Notes: a model not told the origin generated them from the letters alone. Positions 33,487-43,867 are shown, counted from the stretch's first letter. The stretch: DNA of 64,000 nucleotides from Planctomycetota bacterium (GCA_014238415.1 JABABA010000010.1:1-64000), one strand, 5' to 3'. Numbers and translations: made by a program.

Positions 33487-34578
33487 TCAGTGACCTTGCT
33501 GATAAACGAGAGGAATGATCTGCAGGTTTGGGGCCAGAGGATCAGAGCCTTTGACCAGACCCGGTGTGATGCTTGCTGTGAGACCTGTCCCGGTGGCTCT
33601 GAGCAGAATGACTTCCGCATCAAACCGCTGGGCGAACTCCGCAGCTCTTGAGGGGTCGATGAAGAGGGCGGTGGAGAGGGCGTCCGCTACCAGGGCGCTC
33701 TTGGCCCAAACGCTGACCGAATGGGTCTTGCTGCTTGGAATGCCCGTGCGCGGGTCGAGCAGATGGCCCAGTTCACGGTCGCAGAGCTTGAGCATGCGCT
33801 CGGAGTTGGCAGAGGTGGCCATTGAGCCCTGGGGCAGGCGCAGGCCGAGCACCGCTTCCGTGCGATGAACGGGGTGGGCAAGTTGCACGGACCAGTCTCC
33901 GGGGCCTACGAAGAGCCACTGACCCCCTAGATTGAAACTGGCTGCTTGTGCTCCGGCTGACACAAGGGCGCTAGCCGCTCGATCGAGACCCGCTCCCTTG
34001 CCGAAGGCTCCCTCTTCGAGGAGCACATCTTGGGTTCGCCGGAACCTGGTGTGATCGAATTCGATGCCCTGGTAGCCGCACTTCGACCGGGCCGTTTCGA
34101 GTTCCACTGCCGAAGGCAGGCGTCCCTCACCACGCAAATCCCAGGCCTGCATCAGGTGTCCCAGGGTTGGGTCGAACAACCCGTTGGTTGCGCGCGCCAG
34201 GTCAAGGGCACGTTTGAGGTCCTCGCTGGTGGTGGGGGAGAGGGTTTGCCAACTGCCCAGCGTGGCGCGGTTGAGGGAAGAGAACTCGCTTTCCCTTTGC
34301 CAGGTGGAGAGCCGCTCTTCGGTTTCTTCCAACGCCCGCACCCCCGCTTCGCTGGCGGTCAAGCAGGTGCTGCGCTGCGGGGCCCAGACCACGATTTCCA
34401 GGCCGGTTCCCATCACACCCAGTTGGCGTTCTACGCAGGCACCGGAGGAACGGGAAACGGTCTGTCCTTGGGTAGCGAGGCTTGCGCGGGCTGGGGCACT
34501 GCCCGAGGCAAGGCCAGCCAGAACCCAGCCAGTTACGAACAAGCGGACTGCCTGAGTCGCGGCTCGATTGATTTTCAT
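33487..34578 (-). CDS. apbE: FAD:protein FMN transferase ApbE
   Basis: The inner ATG at 34578 gives a clean signal peptide (MKINRAATQAVRLFVTGWVLAGLASG, cleavage near ARA) and 363 residues; an ATG at 34674 in the same frame would add 32 residues. ApbE motifs are LFDPTLGHL, GAFGKGAGLDRAA, FNLGGQWL, HLLDPRTGIPSS and ALVADALSTALF, including the magnesium-binding late Asp. It transfers FMN from FAD to a Ser/Thr of extracytoplasmic proteins, here most likely Thr183 of the FMN-binding protein two genes downstream. It is the first gene of the operon behind a Fur-box promoter. Confidence 0.9.
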   Translation of the reverse strand: MKINRAATQAVRLFVTGWVLAGLASGSAPARASLATQGQTVSRSSGACVERQLGVMGTGLEIVVWAPQRSTCLTASEAGVRALEETEERLSTWQRESEFSSLNRATLGSWQTLSPTTSEDLKRALDLARATNGLFDPTLGHLMQAWDLRGEGRLPSAVELETARSKCGYQGIEFDHTRFRRTQDVLLEEGAFGKGAGLDRAASALVSAGAQAASFNLGGQWLFVGPGDWSVQLAHPVHRTEAVLGLRLPQGSMATSANSERMLKLCDRELGHLLDPRTGIPSSKTHSVSVWAKSALVADALSTALFIDPSRAAEFAQRFDAEVILLRATGTGLTASITPGLVKGSDPLAPNLQIIPLVYQQGH

Positions 34579-34683
34579 GGGCGATTGAGCCGTCAGGGCA
34601 AGCCCCGCTATGGCCAGATATGACTGGTCTCTTGCGGTTCTGAGGCTTGCAGGCTTGTGGGTCTTGCGGTCCATGGGCGCAGG

Positions 34684-34713
34684 ATCTTATTGCGAATGCG
34701 TCTCATTAGCAAT
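34684..34713 (-). promoter_or_regulatory. Fur box inside the apbE operon promoter
   Basis: The inverted repeat ATTGCnAATG / CATTnGCAAT (34689-34713) is perfect across a 5-base centre and agrees with the classical Fur consensus at nearly all positions. On the minus strand, -35 TTGCTA (34707-34712) and -10 TAAGAT (34684-34689) are exactly 17 bases apart, with the box filling the spacer, the standard layout for iron-dependent repression. Predicted transcription start is near 34677. The remaining DNA to 34873 shows no other feature. Confidence 0.75.
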
Positions 34714-34873
34714 ACTGAATCCGCGAAAGGAGCAGGTTCTCGTTGCGTCAGACCTTGGGTCTCTCCAGTCCTGGGCCGTCGAGAGCGGCCTCGCACCTGC
34801 TTCTGCCGGTCCTGCTGGGTGTCGAAACAGCCCTTCCCTGGCCCCAGGGGGGCTGGCGGATGGGGCTTTGGCC

Positions 34874-37800
34874 CTAGTCTTCGGTCTTTCTCCCGCGTCG
34901 GGGATAAAGGGGGCCTTCTGGGTTCTCCACAGCTCGCTTCAGGGATTCAAGGCTGGTTTTCATGCGAGCACGGCCCGTCCCACGACTGGCGGCTCGGCTG
35001 ACCCTGGCGATACGCTGCTCCAAGTCCTTCGACCTCTTCCTGCCCTCGGCTCCGGTTCCTTCTGGATCGATGATCAACTGGTGTGTGCCCACGATCACAA
35101 TGCGGTCACAGAGTTCAGCGCCAACCCGCTGGAGGGAATTCAGCGCGGCCTGCGCAGCTTCGGCGGCTTCCTTGTGCTGGTCGCCTGCACGCAGCACCCT
35201 AGCCCAGATTGCCTGGGCCAGGGACTCGGCGCGTACCAATCCCAAGGCACAGGCGCGCTCAAGAGCTTGCTTCACCAGTTGTGCGCCGAGGCCTCGGTCC
35301 TGCTCCATCAAGAGGGTTCCAAGGAAAAGGCGCGCAAGAACTTCGCCCTGGCCCATGCGAATCTCCTGGGCGATCAGCTGCCCCTCGCGCAGTGATTGTT
35401 CTGCAGCTTGATCTTGGTCCAGGTCGATCAGCACGCGACCCAGACGCGCGTTTGCTTCGGCCTCCAGAGCCCGTTGACCCGCTTGTTCCGCGGCTTGCAG
35501 GGCAGACTGCAGGAGGGGCAAGGCCGTTTCCGGGTCTCCCATGGCGGAATGACAGCGCGCCTTGAGAATCAAAGCACGGGCTTCGACTTCAGCTCGACCA
35601 GGGGTGTCCGGGGTCTTTTTGCAGCGTTTGAGAATCGCCAGGGCGTGGGCCCGCGCACGTGTGGGCCGATCTTGCAACAGAGCGATCAGACCCTTGATCA
35701 GGAGGGCTTTCAAGCCCACCAGGGGAGAGTGGGCTCGGGAGCGGGCGCGGCGCGCCAGCTTCAGGGCCTTTTCCTGATTCCCCGTGGCCAATTCGATCTC
35801 CGCCAGCCGCCTGAGTGCTTCCGCAGTCAGATCCGCCTGTTTGCCAGGCAGTCCAAGGCGCGCTGCGTTACGCAGATAGCCGCGGGCAAGGCCTACGCGC
35901 CCCGTGTCTGCGGCTGCGTGTCCATGAAGCAGGTAGACCCGGGCAACTTCGGCGGGATTTCGTCTGCTGTCAAAGGGAAGCCCCACCAGGGCGTCCAGGT
36001 GTTGGCTCTCCTGCTGCCTGCGACCCAGGCCCCCAGCTGCTTCTGCGGCGGCGGCGTGCAGTTCCAGGGCCTGATGGGCTGAGATTTGCGGGGCTTCCTG
36101 GTGGGGAGGGGGGGTGCCTTCAAGTGCCCACTCCACCAGCACAAGCACCCGTGCTGGGTGACCAAGGGCCTGCGCTTTGGGCAGCAACTCCAAGACCAGT
36201 TGCAACAGCTCTTCTTTCCGGTCTGCGGCTTTGAGGTGGAAGGCTCGCTCGAAGGCACGGCCAGATCCGGACTCATGGGCCAGAGCATCTGCCGCTTGAC
36301 TGTGAAGCTCCCTGCGCCTGGCATGGGGAATGGCAGCCAGCACTCCGTCACGAATCGTGCTGCTCGCGAAGGCTGGACCCTCAGGCCCCTGCTCCAGCCA
36401 ATTTTCACGCAACAACAGGGCGATGGCAGTGCGCACTTCATTGCGGGTTGCACCTTGGGTAAGCCGCTCAGTCCGGGCGACGGAGCCATCAACTGCGATG
36501 CGTTCAATCCAGTTTCGCGCCTCGGGGTCCATGCTGGTCAAGCGGGCTTGCAGGTCGGGAATGCGTCCCTGCATGTGGGGAAGGTCTTCGATGTCTCCCA
36601 TCAGTTCCAAACCACCTTCCGCACGAACACGCACCAGTCCGATGAGAAGGGCTTGCTTGATCAGGGCGTCGATGCGAGTGGGTCTGCCTTCGGTTCGTTT
36701 CTGTAGCGCCTGCGCGAGACGATCGGCTGGGACGCTGCCCGCGAATGTAAGGTTTATCAGTTCCTTGATGCTTTGAATGTCCAGGGGCGACAGGCGCATT
36801 CGAAGATGGGTGAGCGATCCTCTTGCACGTGCCGCCAGGGCGTCGATGGATTTGTTTGGGGAGCCTTCTGGAGCGCGGGTCCCCAGGACCAGTAATAGGG
36901 GCAGTCCTGGCAGGACATCGATCAGGCGGGAGAGCACCGCCAGGGTTGCCTCTCCAGCATGTTGCAGTTCGTCCACCAGGATGACCATGGGGCTGCTGCC
37001 TGCGGTGCGGATGAGCCAATGGGACAGGAGGGTGATTTCCACCTGGGGCAGCGCGTCGGCCCCGGGATCGAGGGTCTGGGCAAGAGCAGCTGCCACTTGG
37101 GGTGTTGTTCTGGATGCAAGCAGTCTGTTCTCACGTGCACTGGCAGGAGTGTGGCGTCCCAGGGCCAGCCAGCGTCGCAGCAGGGTTCGGATCGGGTGTG
37201 TGGGACGGCCTTCGAGGGCTGCTGCGCAGCGCACTGCGAGGTAGGTTGCAGGACTTGAACCGCGTCGCAGGGACCGCACGAACTCTTCCATCAGGCGCGT
37301 CTTTCCCAGGCCCCTTTCGGCTTCGAGCCAGACCAGTGCTCCTTGCCCTGCGCTGGCGGATTCCCAGGCCTGATGCAACTGCGCCCGTTCCTCCCTATGC
37401 CCAACAAATGGCAGACAGTCCCGGGCGGCCCAGGGATCTTCACCCCAGGTGTTCGGGGGGGGAGGGTTGCCGAGCCAACGGGCAACCTCTTGTGCGGTAG
37501 GGCGCGCGCTCGGTTCCTCGTCGAGCATCTGTCCGAGCAACTCATCCAGGTCCGGGGCCAGGCGCGCATTGCGGGCGCTGGGCAGCAGGTGAACCGCCTC
37601 GGTCAGAGCTTCCGCCGGTACATTCGAGGCACGGCCGTCCGGGGAGAGGGGATGACTTGAGGTCGCGAGTTCCCAGAGGATCAAACCGAGGGAGTAGACT
37701 TCCGAGGCGCAGGTCTTGGGAGCAGCACGAGCTTCCTCCGGAGAAAGGTAGGCGGGGGTCCCGCGGGGTGAGGCTTTGGCATCCGTGCGTTCGCTGAAGC

Positions 37801-38245
37801 CCAGGTCGAGCAAGATCGTGCGGGCTCCTGGATCCTGGCGTCCGTTGGCCGGGGCCAGATCACCATGCAGCCAACCGGCAGAGTGCAGGGCGGCGAGAGC
37901 TTGGGCCAGGTCTTTTCCCACCCGCCGGATGGGTCCGTCTTCCATGGGCCCTTGTGCAATCAGGTCCCCTATGGTTGGGCCATTGATGAAGCGGGTCAAC
38001 AGGAAGGGCCCCTCCTGGTCTTCGAACAGACCCAAGCTGACTTGCAGGTTGGAAGCTTGTACTTCACTCAGGACGAGTTGCTCACGTTGGATACTCCGTT
38101 CGCCTGCAGCGGTAAGCGGTCTCTTCTGGGCCACCTCTGTTCCCGCTTCGTAGTCTCCCAGGGGCGCGAGCAGCTTGGCGTGCAAGACCTGGCCGCTGGT
38201 GCCTCTTCCAAGGGAGCCGATCTGGATCAATGCCGGCTCTTGCAT
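34874..38245 (-). CDS. Ser/Thr protein kinase-AAA ATPase-TPR fusion regulator
   Basis: A 1123-residue cytoplasmic protein. Kinase domain at about 8-265: glycine loop GSLGRGTSGQV, Lys41, catalytic HGDLAPAN with Asp129 (HGD in place of HRD), DLG at 147-149 and a TPAYLSPEEA activation segment. AAA_16/STAND-like ATPase from about residue 275: PFVGHREERAQL, Walker A ERGLGKTRL, Walker B MVILVDELQ. The last ~450 residues are helical TPR-like repeats. This layout resembles PknK-type signalling kinases. It is separated from rbfA by only three bases, so it seems to be co-transcribed with nusA-infB-rbfA. Confidence 0.85.
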   Translation of the reverse strand: MQEPALIQIGSLGRGTSGQVLHAKLLAPLGDYEAGTEVAQKRPLTAAGERSIQREQLVLSEVQASNLQVSLGLFEDQEGPFLLTRFINGPTIGDLIAQGPMEDGPIRRVGKDLAQALAALHSAGWLHGDLAPANGRQDPGARTILLDLGFSERTDAKASPRGTPAYLSPEEARAAPKTCASEVYSLGLILWELATSSHPLSPDGRASNVPAEALTEAVHLLPSARNARLAPDLDELLGQMLDEEPSARPTAQEVARWLGNPPPPNTWGEDPWAARDCLPFVGHREERAQLHQAWESASAGQGALVWLEAERGLGKTRLMEEFVRSLRRGSSPATYLAVRCAAALEGRPTHPIRTLLRRWLALGRHTPASARENRLLASRTTPQVAAALAQTLDPGADALPQVEITLLSHWLIRTAGSSPMVILVDELQHAGEATLAVLSRLIDVLPGLPLLLVLGTRAPEGSPNKSIDALAARARGSLTHLRMRLSPLDIQSIKELINLTFAGSVPADRLAQALQKRTEGRPTRIDALIKQALLIGLVRVRAEGGLELMGDIEDLPHMQGRIPDLQARLTSMDPEARNWIERIAVDGSVARTERLTQGATRNEVRTAIALLLRENWLEQGPEGPAFASSTIRDGVLAAIPHARRRELHSQAADALAHESGSGRAFERAFHLKAADRKEELLQLVLELLPKAQALGHPARVLVLVEWALEGTPPPHQEAPQISAHQALELHAAAAEAAGGLGRRQQESQHLDALVGLPFDSRRNPAEVARVYLLHGHAAADTGRVGLARGYLRNAARLGLPGKQADLTAEALRRLAEIELATGNQEKALKLARRARSRAHSPLVGLKALLIKGLIALLQDRPTRARAHALAILKRCKKTPDTPGRAEVEARALILKARCHSAMGDPETALPLLQSALQAAEQAGQRALEAEANARLGRVLIDLDQDQAAEQSLREGQLIAQEIRMGQGEVLARLFLGTLLMEQDRGLGAQLVKQALERACALGLVRAESLAQAIWARVLRAGDQHKEAAEAAQAALNSLQRVGAELCDRIVIVGTHQLIIDPEGTGAEGRKRSKDLEQRIARVSRAASRGTGRARMKTSLESLKRAVENPEGPLYPRRGRKTED

Positions 38246-38248
38246 GGT

Positions 38249-38767
38249 CTAGTCCTTCTGGGTCCCCCGGGGGGGGGAGCCGGTTGTGTCGTCTGTAGGC
38301 GCGTTGTGGGGAGGGGGGGCCTCGGCGGGACTGCCGCCTGCGGCGTCCGAGGTCGGCGTGTCATTGCGTAGGCTTTCTTCTGTTGCGTCTGCTCCCGGTG
38401 CGTCGCCACGAACGCTTGCGTCCTTCGTCATGGCATCTTTGATCAGCATGTCCAGGCGCGCTGCTTCGACGCCGGTGTCATCGTATTTCCACTCCAGGCG
38501 TGGCATGCGTCTGAGGGAGAGGACGCGACCCATCTTACGCTGTACGAAGCCGCGGGCGTGCTCAAGCATCTTCTCTACGCGCACCCGCTCTTCCTCGGGA
38601 TCGAGCACGCTCCAGCGTACTGTGACCTTGGCAAGGTCCGGGGTCAGTTCTGCAGCGATGATGGTCACAAAGCCAGCCCGCGGGTCTGCAACCTCAAATT
38701 GCAGGCAATGGGCCACGCGCCTCTTGATGGCGCCCTCGATACGCGCAATGGTCCTCTGGTTGGCCAT
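38249..38767 (-). CDS. rbfA: Ribosome-binding factor A
   Basis: A 172-residue protein; residues 1-115 are the RbfA KH-like domain, recognised from RIEGAIKRRVAHCLQFEVADPR, FVTIIAAELTPDLAKVTVRWSVLD and LRRMPRLEWKYDD. It helps mature the 30S subunit, binding near 16S helix 1. The last ~55 residues are an acidic Thr/Ala/Pro-rich tail that is not part of the standard protein. Third gene of the nusA-infB-rbfA cluster, 23 bases after infB. Confidence 0.88.
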   Translation of the reverse strand: MANQRTIARIEGAIKRRVAHCLQFEVADPRAGFVTIIAAELTPDLAKVTVRWSVLDPEEERVRVEKMLEHARGFVQRKMGRVLSLRRMPRLEWKYDDTGVEAARLDMLIKDAMTKDASVRGDAPGADATEESLRNDTPTSDAAGGSPAEAPPPHNAPTDDTTGSPPRGTQKD

Positions 38768-38790
38768 GGTTTACTGGGCCGCTATTGGAA

Positions 38791-41517
38791 TCAAGCGAGG
38801 GTACGCTTGATCTCGTTGACTACGAACGCTTCTATCACATCGCCTTCGCGTAGATCTCGGAAATTCGCGAGTACGATGCCGCACTCGAATCCTTCGCGGA
38901 CCTCTCGGGCGTCGTCTTTCTCGCGACGAAGAGACTCGATGCCGCCAGTGTGCACCACAGCTCCGTCGCGCAGGACGCGAACCCTGTGGTTGCGCTTGAG
39001 GGTTCCATCGGTGATGCCGCATCCGGCGATGACGCCGATCTTGGAGGACTTGAACAGTGCCTTGACCTCTGCATGTGCGATGATTTCCTCTTGCATCTCC
39101 GGCGAGAGAGTGCCTTCCATCAGGTCGCGCAGTTGGTCGAGCAACTCGTAGATCACGTCGTAGCGGCGTACTGTGATCTTGCGGCGTTCGGCTTCCTTGC
39201 GGATAGTGCCAGGGATGCCTGTGTGGAAGGCAACCAAGGTGGCGCCGGAGGCTTCCGCCAGTTCCACATCGCTCTCCGTGATTTGGCCCACGCCTGCATG
39301 GACCAGTTTGACCGCAACCTCTTCGTGGTCGAGTTTCGCTATTTCATGGCGAATGACTTCCACTGATCCTTGCACATCAGCGCGTACGATCAGGTTGATG
39401 TTGGTCTTCTCAAGCAGGGGTTCCTTGCCCAGGATCGCCTCCAGCTCTGGATTGGGGCCCGTGCTGGCTGCCAGGAAAGAGGCGCGGTTGCGGCGCTCGC
39501 GCTCTTGCGCGATTTCCTTGGCTTTCGAAAGGGCTTCGATCACGTGGAACCTGTCGCCAACTCCGGGCAGGGCATCAAGGCCCATGACCGCCACTGGAGT
39601 ACTGGGTCCGGCGGCTTTGATTTGCTTGCTTTGGTCGTCCGAGATGGCCTTGACCTTGCCGTAGCCTTCGCCTGCCAGGATCACGTCGCCCTGATTCAGG
39701 GTTCCGTCCTGAACCAAGAGGTGAGCTACGATGCCGCGGCCCTGTTGGACTTCGGCTTCTAATACCACACCACTGGCGGGTCCGCTCTTGTGTGCCTTGA
39801 GACCCAGTTCGGCCTCGGCCATCAGGAATGCGTGGTCAAGCATTTCCTCGATGCCCTCGCCGGTGATGCCGCTGGTTTGGAAGTAGGCGGTCTGTCCGCC
39901 GTAGTCTTCCGGAGTCAGGTCGAATTTCATCAACTGCTGCACGGTGCGGTTGAAGTCGTACTCGGGCTTGTCCAGCTTGTTGACCGCCACAATGATCGGC
40001 GTTCCGGCCGCACGAGCGTGGGCCACGGCTTCTTCGGTACTGGGTTTGACTCCATCATCGCCGGCGACCACCAGCACCACCACGTCTACAGCCTGAGCAC
40101 CGCGAGCGCGCATGGAGCTAAAGGCCTGGTGCCCAGGGGTGTCGACGATGGTCACAGAATTCTTTTTGGAAGTTGTGACCTGGTATGCGCCGATATGCTG
40201 GGTGATGCCGCCGGCTTCCCCGTCTGCCACCTTGGTTGTGCGGATCTTGTCCACCAGAGTGGTCTTGCCGTGGTCCACATGGCCCAGGAAGGCCAGGGTG
40301 GGGGGGCGGTTCACCAAGTCGTCTTCTTCAAGTTCAGAACGCTTGGCCTTGATGTCTTCCAGGTGCATCTGTTCCGCTGAAACTTCGTGCTGTACGCGGA
40401 GTTCCACCTCGTATTCTGTGGCCAACAGCACCGCTGTGTCCTCGTCGATGGCGGAGTTCAGGGTGAACATGCCGTACTGCTTCTGCATGGCCATCTTCTG
40501 AACTACTGCTGCCTTGAGCTTGAGGGTCTCTGCCAGCTTGCTCATGGTGATCGGCATCTCGATCGAAACCGACTCGCCCGTCAAGGGGGACTCGGTTACC
40601 AGAACAGGGCGCCCACGGCCTCCTGTGCGGCGTTGCCCCTGGACACCGGATTGGCGGTTGCGACGCAGGAAGCGGCCCTGTTCGCGCTCGCGCAACTGGG
40701 TGGCGGTCATGCCTCCTCGGGGACCGGTGGTTTGGCCTGGGTTTCCCTTGCCGCGCCCAAAGGTGGGGTGAACGTCAGGAGTTGCATCGTCCTGATTGAC
40801 TAGGCGGCGGCTCTCGCGCTTGCGCTGGGGCTCTGCTTGGGCTGCCAGGGTGGCCGGGTCGATGCGACCGACAATCTTGCCTCGGGGTTGCGACCCTGGG
40901 CTCTTGGCAGCCGGTACCTCAGCAGGTGCGGGTGTTTGTGGAGAATCATCGGCTGATTCAGGGTCGGCGGATTCAGTCGCGGGTTCTTCTGCCGTAGCCA
41001 CGGGCGTGGACTCCGGTTCCTGCTCAGGCGCAGGTTCCTCAGGTCTTGCTTCGGGTTCTGGGGGTGCGCTGACCTCCGTCTCGGATTCCCGAGCTGGGCT
41101 GGTGGTTCCCTCCGCTTGAACTGGCTCGGGGAGAGCCTGCACTTCTGGCTCAGCAGGGGGCGCGGCAGAGGCTTCGTCCTCGGTGGCCTTGTGGCTGGCT
41201 TTCTTTTTCTTGCGCCTGAGCAGGGGCGTGGCATTTTCCGCCACCTTTGCCTTGACCGGCGCCGTATCCGTATGGATCTCAGTGATGCCAATGGCTGCCA
41301 GCAGACCCTTGGCTTGCAGCAGCTCGATCGAATCGAGGGCAGACATGTGCGACTTGGCTTGGGTGAAGCCATTCTCGCGCAGTTTGTTTGCCAAGTCCTT
41401 TCCGGGCATGCCGTAGGACTTTGCGAGTTCGTGAATGCGTGTCTTGTCGCTCAACTGGAGGGGGGGGCTGGGTTTTGCTTCTGCACAAGGTGGGCAGGTT
41501 TCAGGCTTGGTCTTCAC
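38791..41517 (-). CDS. infB: Translation initiation factor IF-2
   Basis: A 908-residue GTPase that delivers initiator tRNA to the ribosome. The N-terminal IF2_N domain ([26 protein letters not shown]) is followed by a long Pro/Glu/Ala-rich linker (about 105-210). The G domain carries [18 protein letters not shown] and NKLDKPE, and the C-terminal domains follow. The start overlaps the end of nusA by 17 bases, supporting coupled translation. Length is typical of long IF-2 forms. Confidence 0.95.
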   Translation of the reverse strand: MKTKPETCPPCAEAKPSPPLQLSDKTRIHELAKSYGMPGKDLANKLRENGFTQAKSHMSALDSIELLQAKGLLAAIGITEIHTDTAPVKAKVAENATPLLRRKKKKASHKATEDEASAAPPAEPEVQALPEPVQAEGTTSPARESETEVSAPPEPEARPEEPAPEQEPESTPVATAEEPATESADPESADDSPQTPAPAEVPAAKSPGSQPRGKIVGRIDPATLAAQAEPQRKRESRRLVNQDDATPDVHPTFGRGKGNPGQTTGPRGGMTATQLREREQGRFLRRNRQSGVQGQRRTGGRGRPVLVTESPLTGESVSIEMPITMSKLAETLKLKAAVVQKMAMQKQYGMFTLNSAIDEDTAVLLATEYEVELRVQHEVSAEQMHLEDIKAKRSELEEDDLVNRPPTLAFLGHVDHGKTTLVDKIRTTKVADGEAGGITQHIGAYQVTTSKKNSVTIVDTPGHQAFSSMRARGAQAVDVVVLVVAGDDGVKPSTEEAVAHARAAGTPIIVAVNKLDKPEYDFNRTVQQLMKFDLTPEDYGGQTAYFQTSGITGEGIEEMLDHAFLMAEAELGLKAHKSGPASGVVLEAEVQQGRGIVAHLLVQDGTLNQGDVILAGEGYGKVKAISDDQSKQIKAAGPSTPVAVMGLDALPGVGDRFHVIEALSKAKEIAQERERRNRASFLAASTGPNPELEAILGKEPLLEKTNINLIVRADVQGSVEVIRHEIAKLDHEEVAVKLVHAGVGQITESDVELAEASGATLVAFHTGIPGTIRKEAERRKITVRRYDVIYELLDQLRDLMEGTLSPEMQEEIIAHAEVKALFKSSKIGVIAGCGITDGTLKRNHRVRVLRDGAVVHTGGIESLRREKDDAREVREGFECGIVLANFRDLREGDVIEAFVVNEIKRTLA

Positions 41518-42619
41518 TGGGCGGGGTGGCTACTTCCGTGGTCGCTGCAGTGTCAGAGGGGGCCTCCACAGCAGAGGCTTCTTGCTCTGGGGTTTCATCT
41601 GATTCGCCTGTGGATTCTCCCAGGTCTACGTGTGTCTCAGCGTCGGGGTCCGAGCCTTCCTCGGTGGCAAAGTACTGCTCGCGTGTTTTGATGTCGATTT
41701 CCCAACCACAGAGTTTGCTCGCCAGGCGGACATTCTGGCCGCGTTTGCCGATGGCCAAAGACTGCTGGTCTTCTTCCACCAGTACGATTGCCGCATGTCG
41801 CCCTTCATCCGGGTAGATGTTGTCCAGGTGGATGGAGGCGGGCTTGAGCCCGTTCATGATCAGGGTCTCGAGGGAGTCGCTCCAACGAATGATGTCGATG
41901 CGTTCACCGCGCAATTCATCGATCACCGCTTTGATGCGCGAACCCCGGACTCCCACGCAGGCGCCAATGCTGTCGATCTTCGGGTCGCTGGAGATCACGG
42001 CCATCTTGGTGCGATAGCCGGGTTCGCGAACAACCCGCTTGATCTGAATGATTTCGTCCGCGACTTCCGGTACTTCCAACTCGAACAGGCGGCGCACCAG
42101 ATCAGGGTGAGTACGGGAGATTTGGATTCGGACGCGGCTACCATCCTTGCGCACCTCGACCACGATGCCGCGGATGCGGTCGCCAGGGGCGAAAGTTTCG
42201 CCTCGCACTCGATCTTCGCGGGAAAGGTAGGCTTCCGCCCGCCCCAGGTTGACTACCAGATCCTGACCTTCGTAGCGCTGCACCTGGCCGTTGATCAGAG
42301 TGCCCACGCGATTCTCGTATTCCTCATAGAGCACATCGCGTTCGGCCTCGCGCAGCCGTTGGAAGAAGCCTTGCTTAACCGCTTGAGCGGCGATACGCCC
42401 GAGTTCGGTCAGCTCGATTTCATACTCGCCCTCCTCGTCTTCGACGGTGATTTCAGCAGTCTTGCGGTCCAACTGCACCGTCAGATCTTCATCCATGCCA
42501 AGGCGCTTGCGAACTCCCTGGGCCAGGGCGTCCTCAAGGGCCAGGAAGATCGCTTCCTTGGAGACATCCTTCTGGATTTGAAGGACGTCGATCAGGCGCA
42601 GGAGCTCTTCGGGGTTCAT
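41501..42619 (-). CDS. nusA: Transcription termination/antitermination factor NusA
   Basis: A 372-residue RNA-polymerase-binding factor. The N-terminal domain runs from MNPEELLRLIDVLQ to about 125, an S1 domain follows (VGTLINGQVQRYEGQDLVVNLG), then two KH domains with DPKIDSIGACVGVRGSRIKAVIDELRGERID and a second GKRGQNVRLASKL. An acidic tail after residue 320 replaces the C-terminal repeats of E. coli NusA. The first gene of the nusA-infB-rbfA cluster; no rimP is present upstream, where the divergent sigma-54 activator lies. Confidence 0.94.
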   Translation of the reverse strand: MNPEELLRLIDVLQIQKDVSKEAIFLALEDALAQGVRKRLGMDEDLTVQLDRKTAEITVEDEEGEYEIELTELGRIAAQAVKQGFFQRLREAERDVLYEEYENRVGTLINGQVQRYEGQDLVVNLGRAEAYLSREDRVRGETFAPGDRIRGIVVEVRKDGSRVRIQISRTHPDLVRRLFELEVPEVADEIIQIKRVVREPGYRTKMAVISSDPKIDSIGACVGVRGSRIKAVIDELRGERIDIIRWSDSLETLIMNGLKPASIHLDNIYPDEGRHAAIVLVEEDQQSLAIGKRGQNVRLASKLCGWEIDIKTREQYFATEEGSDPDAETHVDLGESTGESDETPEQEASAVEAPSDTAATTEVATPPSEDQA

Positions 42620-42772
42620 GGTCGGTTGCCCTTGAGGGCTTGGTAAAAGGGTTCTGTGGCGTCGGCAGGGGTTCCTAGCCTAATATGACAAGGAAGCGGG
42701 GTAGGCCCCCACTTCCGGCATGCGCTCTGGTGCGCACCCGGAGGTGTTCACCAGACCAAGACCAAAGGAACT

Positions 42773-43867
42773 GTGACAGATCAGTTTGAAGTACCCCAGG
42801 GGGCTGCGTCAACCAATGGAGGCCCTGATGCCGGCTCTTCTGGGGGGAATTCCCAGTCGTCCTCCCAGGCCCTGGCGGATTCCTGCGCCCTCGATGGCCA
42901 GTCGGCAGTTATCAAGGCCTTTCGGGAGCGATTGGAGAAGCTGGCCAAGACCCGCACTACGGTGCTGATTGTAGGTGAGCCGGGCAGCGGTAAATCAAGG
43001 GCCGCGAGGGCCCTGCACCTCGCCAGTCAGTGCGCCAGAGGACCGCTTGTGGTGGTACAGCCAGCAGCCCTGTCGCCGGCCCTGTTGGAGGCAGAGTTGT
43101 TCGGCCATGAGGCGGGTGCTTTCACCGGCGCAGGGGAAGCGCGCCTTGGGCGATTTCGACTCGCGCAGGGAGGCACCCTGGTGCTCGACGGAGTGGAGGA
43201 CCTGCCAGCTTCACTGCAGACCAAGTTGCTACGTGTGTTGCAAGAGAAAGTGGTTGAACCCTTGGGCACGGATACACCGTTGCCGATCGATGTGCGAATT
43301 GTTGCTACCAGCCGGCGGCCTTTGCAGGAGGAGGTCGAGGCCGGGCGTTTTCGGGAGGATCTGTTCTATCGTCTGGCGGTGGTGGAGTTGGTGGTGCCGC
43401 CCCTGCGGGATCGCATCGAGGACTTGCGAGAGCTGGTGCCAGCTCTGATCAAAGATGCGGCCTCCAGAGCTGGACTCAAGCCGCGACCGGTGAGTGCGGA
43501 GGCCTTCGACCTCCTTGCAAAACACTCCTGGCCCGGGAACCTGGCGGAATTGGAAAATGCCCTGGAAAGGGCTCTGGCACTAGCTGGGAGTGATTCTGAA
43601 GTTCAGCGGGAGGCGCTCGAATACCTGCTTGAGGATGTCCATGGCGCGGCGGATCAAATCGCGGAGTCGGTGCTGGCGGCAGGCATTTCCCTAGAGGAAC
43701 TGACCGATGCTCTCCTGCTCGCGGCCATGCGAGCGACTCGCGGCAACGCCTCTGCTGCTGCCCGTCGGCTGGGCCTTTCCCGGCGAACTTTCGCCTATCG
43801 TCTGCGCCGCGGGGAACAGCGCCAGGCGGGACAGGAAGAGGAAGAGGAGGAGGATCGGGAGGCATGA
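42773..43867 (+). CDS. Sigma-54-dependent activator (AAA+ plus Fis HTH), altered Walker B
   Basis: Start is GTG at 42773; 364 residues. A Ser/Gly-rich N-terminus without receiver or GAF domain leads directly to the AAA+ domain: Walker A GEPGSGKS (68-75), sigma-54 contact loop GAFTGA (115-120), Walker B region [13 protein letters not shown] (133-145), and arginine-finger segment [10 protein letters not shown]. In relatives the Walker B reads LDEI; here the catalytic Glu is Gly140. The C-terminal Fis helix-turn-helix is [25 protein letters not shown]. It overlaps the next gene by four bases (ATGA), so the pair is probably one functional unit. Confidence 0.8.
   Translation: MTDQFEVPQGAASTNGGPDAGSSGGNSQSSSQALADSCALDGQSAVIKAFRERLEKLAKTRTTVLIVGEPGSGKSRAARALHLASQCARGPLVVVQPAALSPALLEAELFGHEAGAFTGAGEARLGRFRLAQGGTLVLDGVEDLPASLQTKLLRVLQEKVVEPLGTDTPLPIDVRIVATSRRPLQEEVEAGRFREDLFYRLAVVELVVPPLRDRIEDLRELVPALIKDAASRAGLKPRPVSAEAFDLLAKHSWPGNLAELENALERALALAGSDSEVQREALEYLLEDVHGAADQIAESVLAAGISLEELTDALLLAAMRATRGNASAAARRLGLSRRTFAYRLRRGEQRQAGQEEEEEEDREA

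Noticed and set aside
34610-35395. 261-residue plus-strand open frame between apbE and the kinase gene
   Set aside because: Most of it is antisense to the kinase-AAA-TPR gene and the rest covers the Fur-box promoter; composition is not protein-like.
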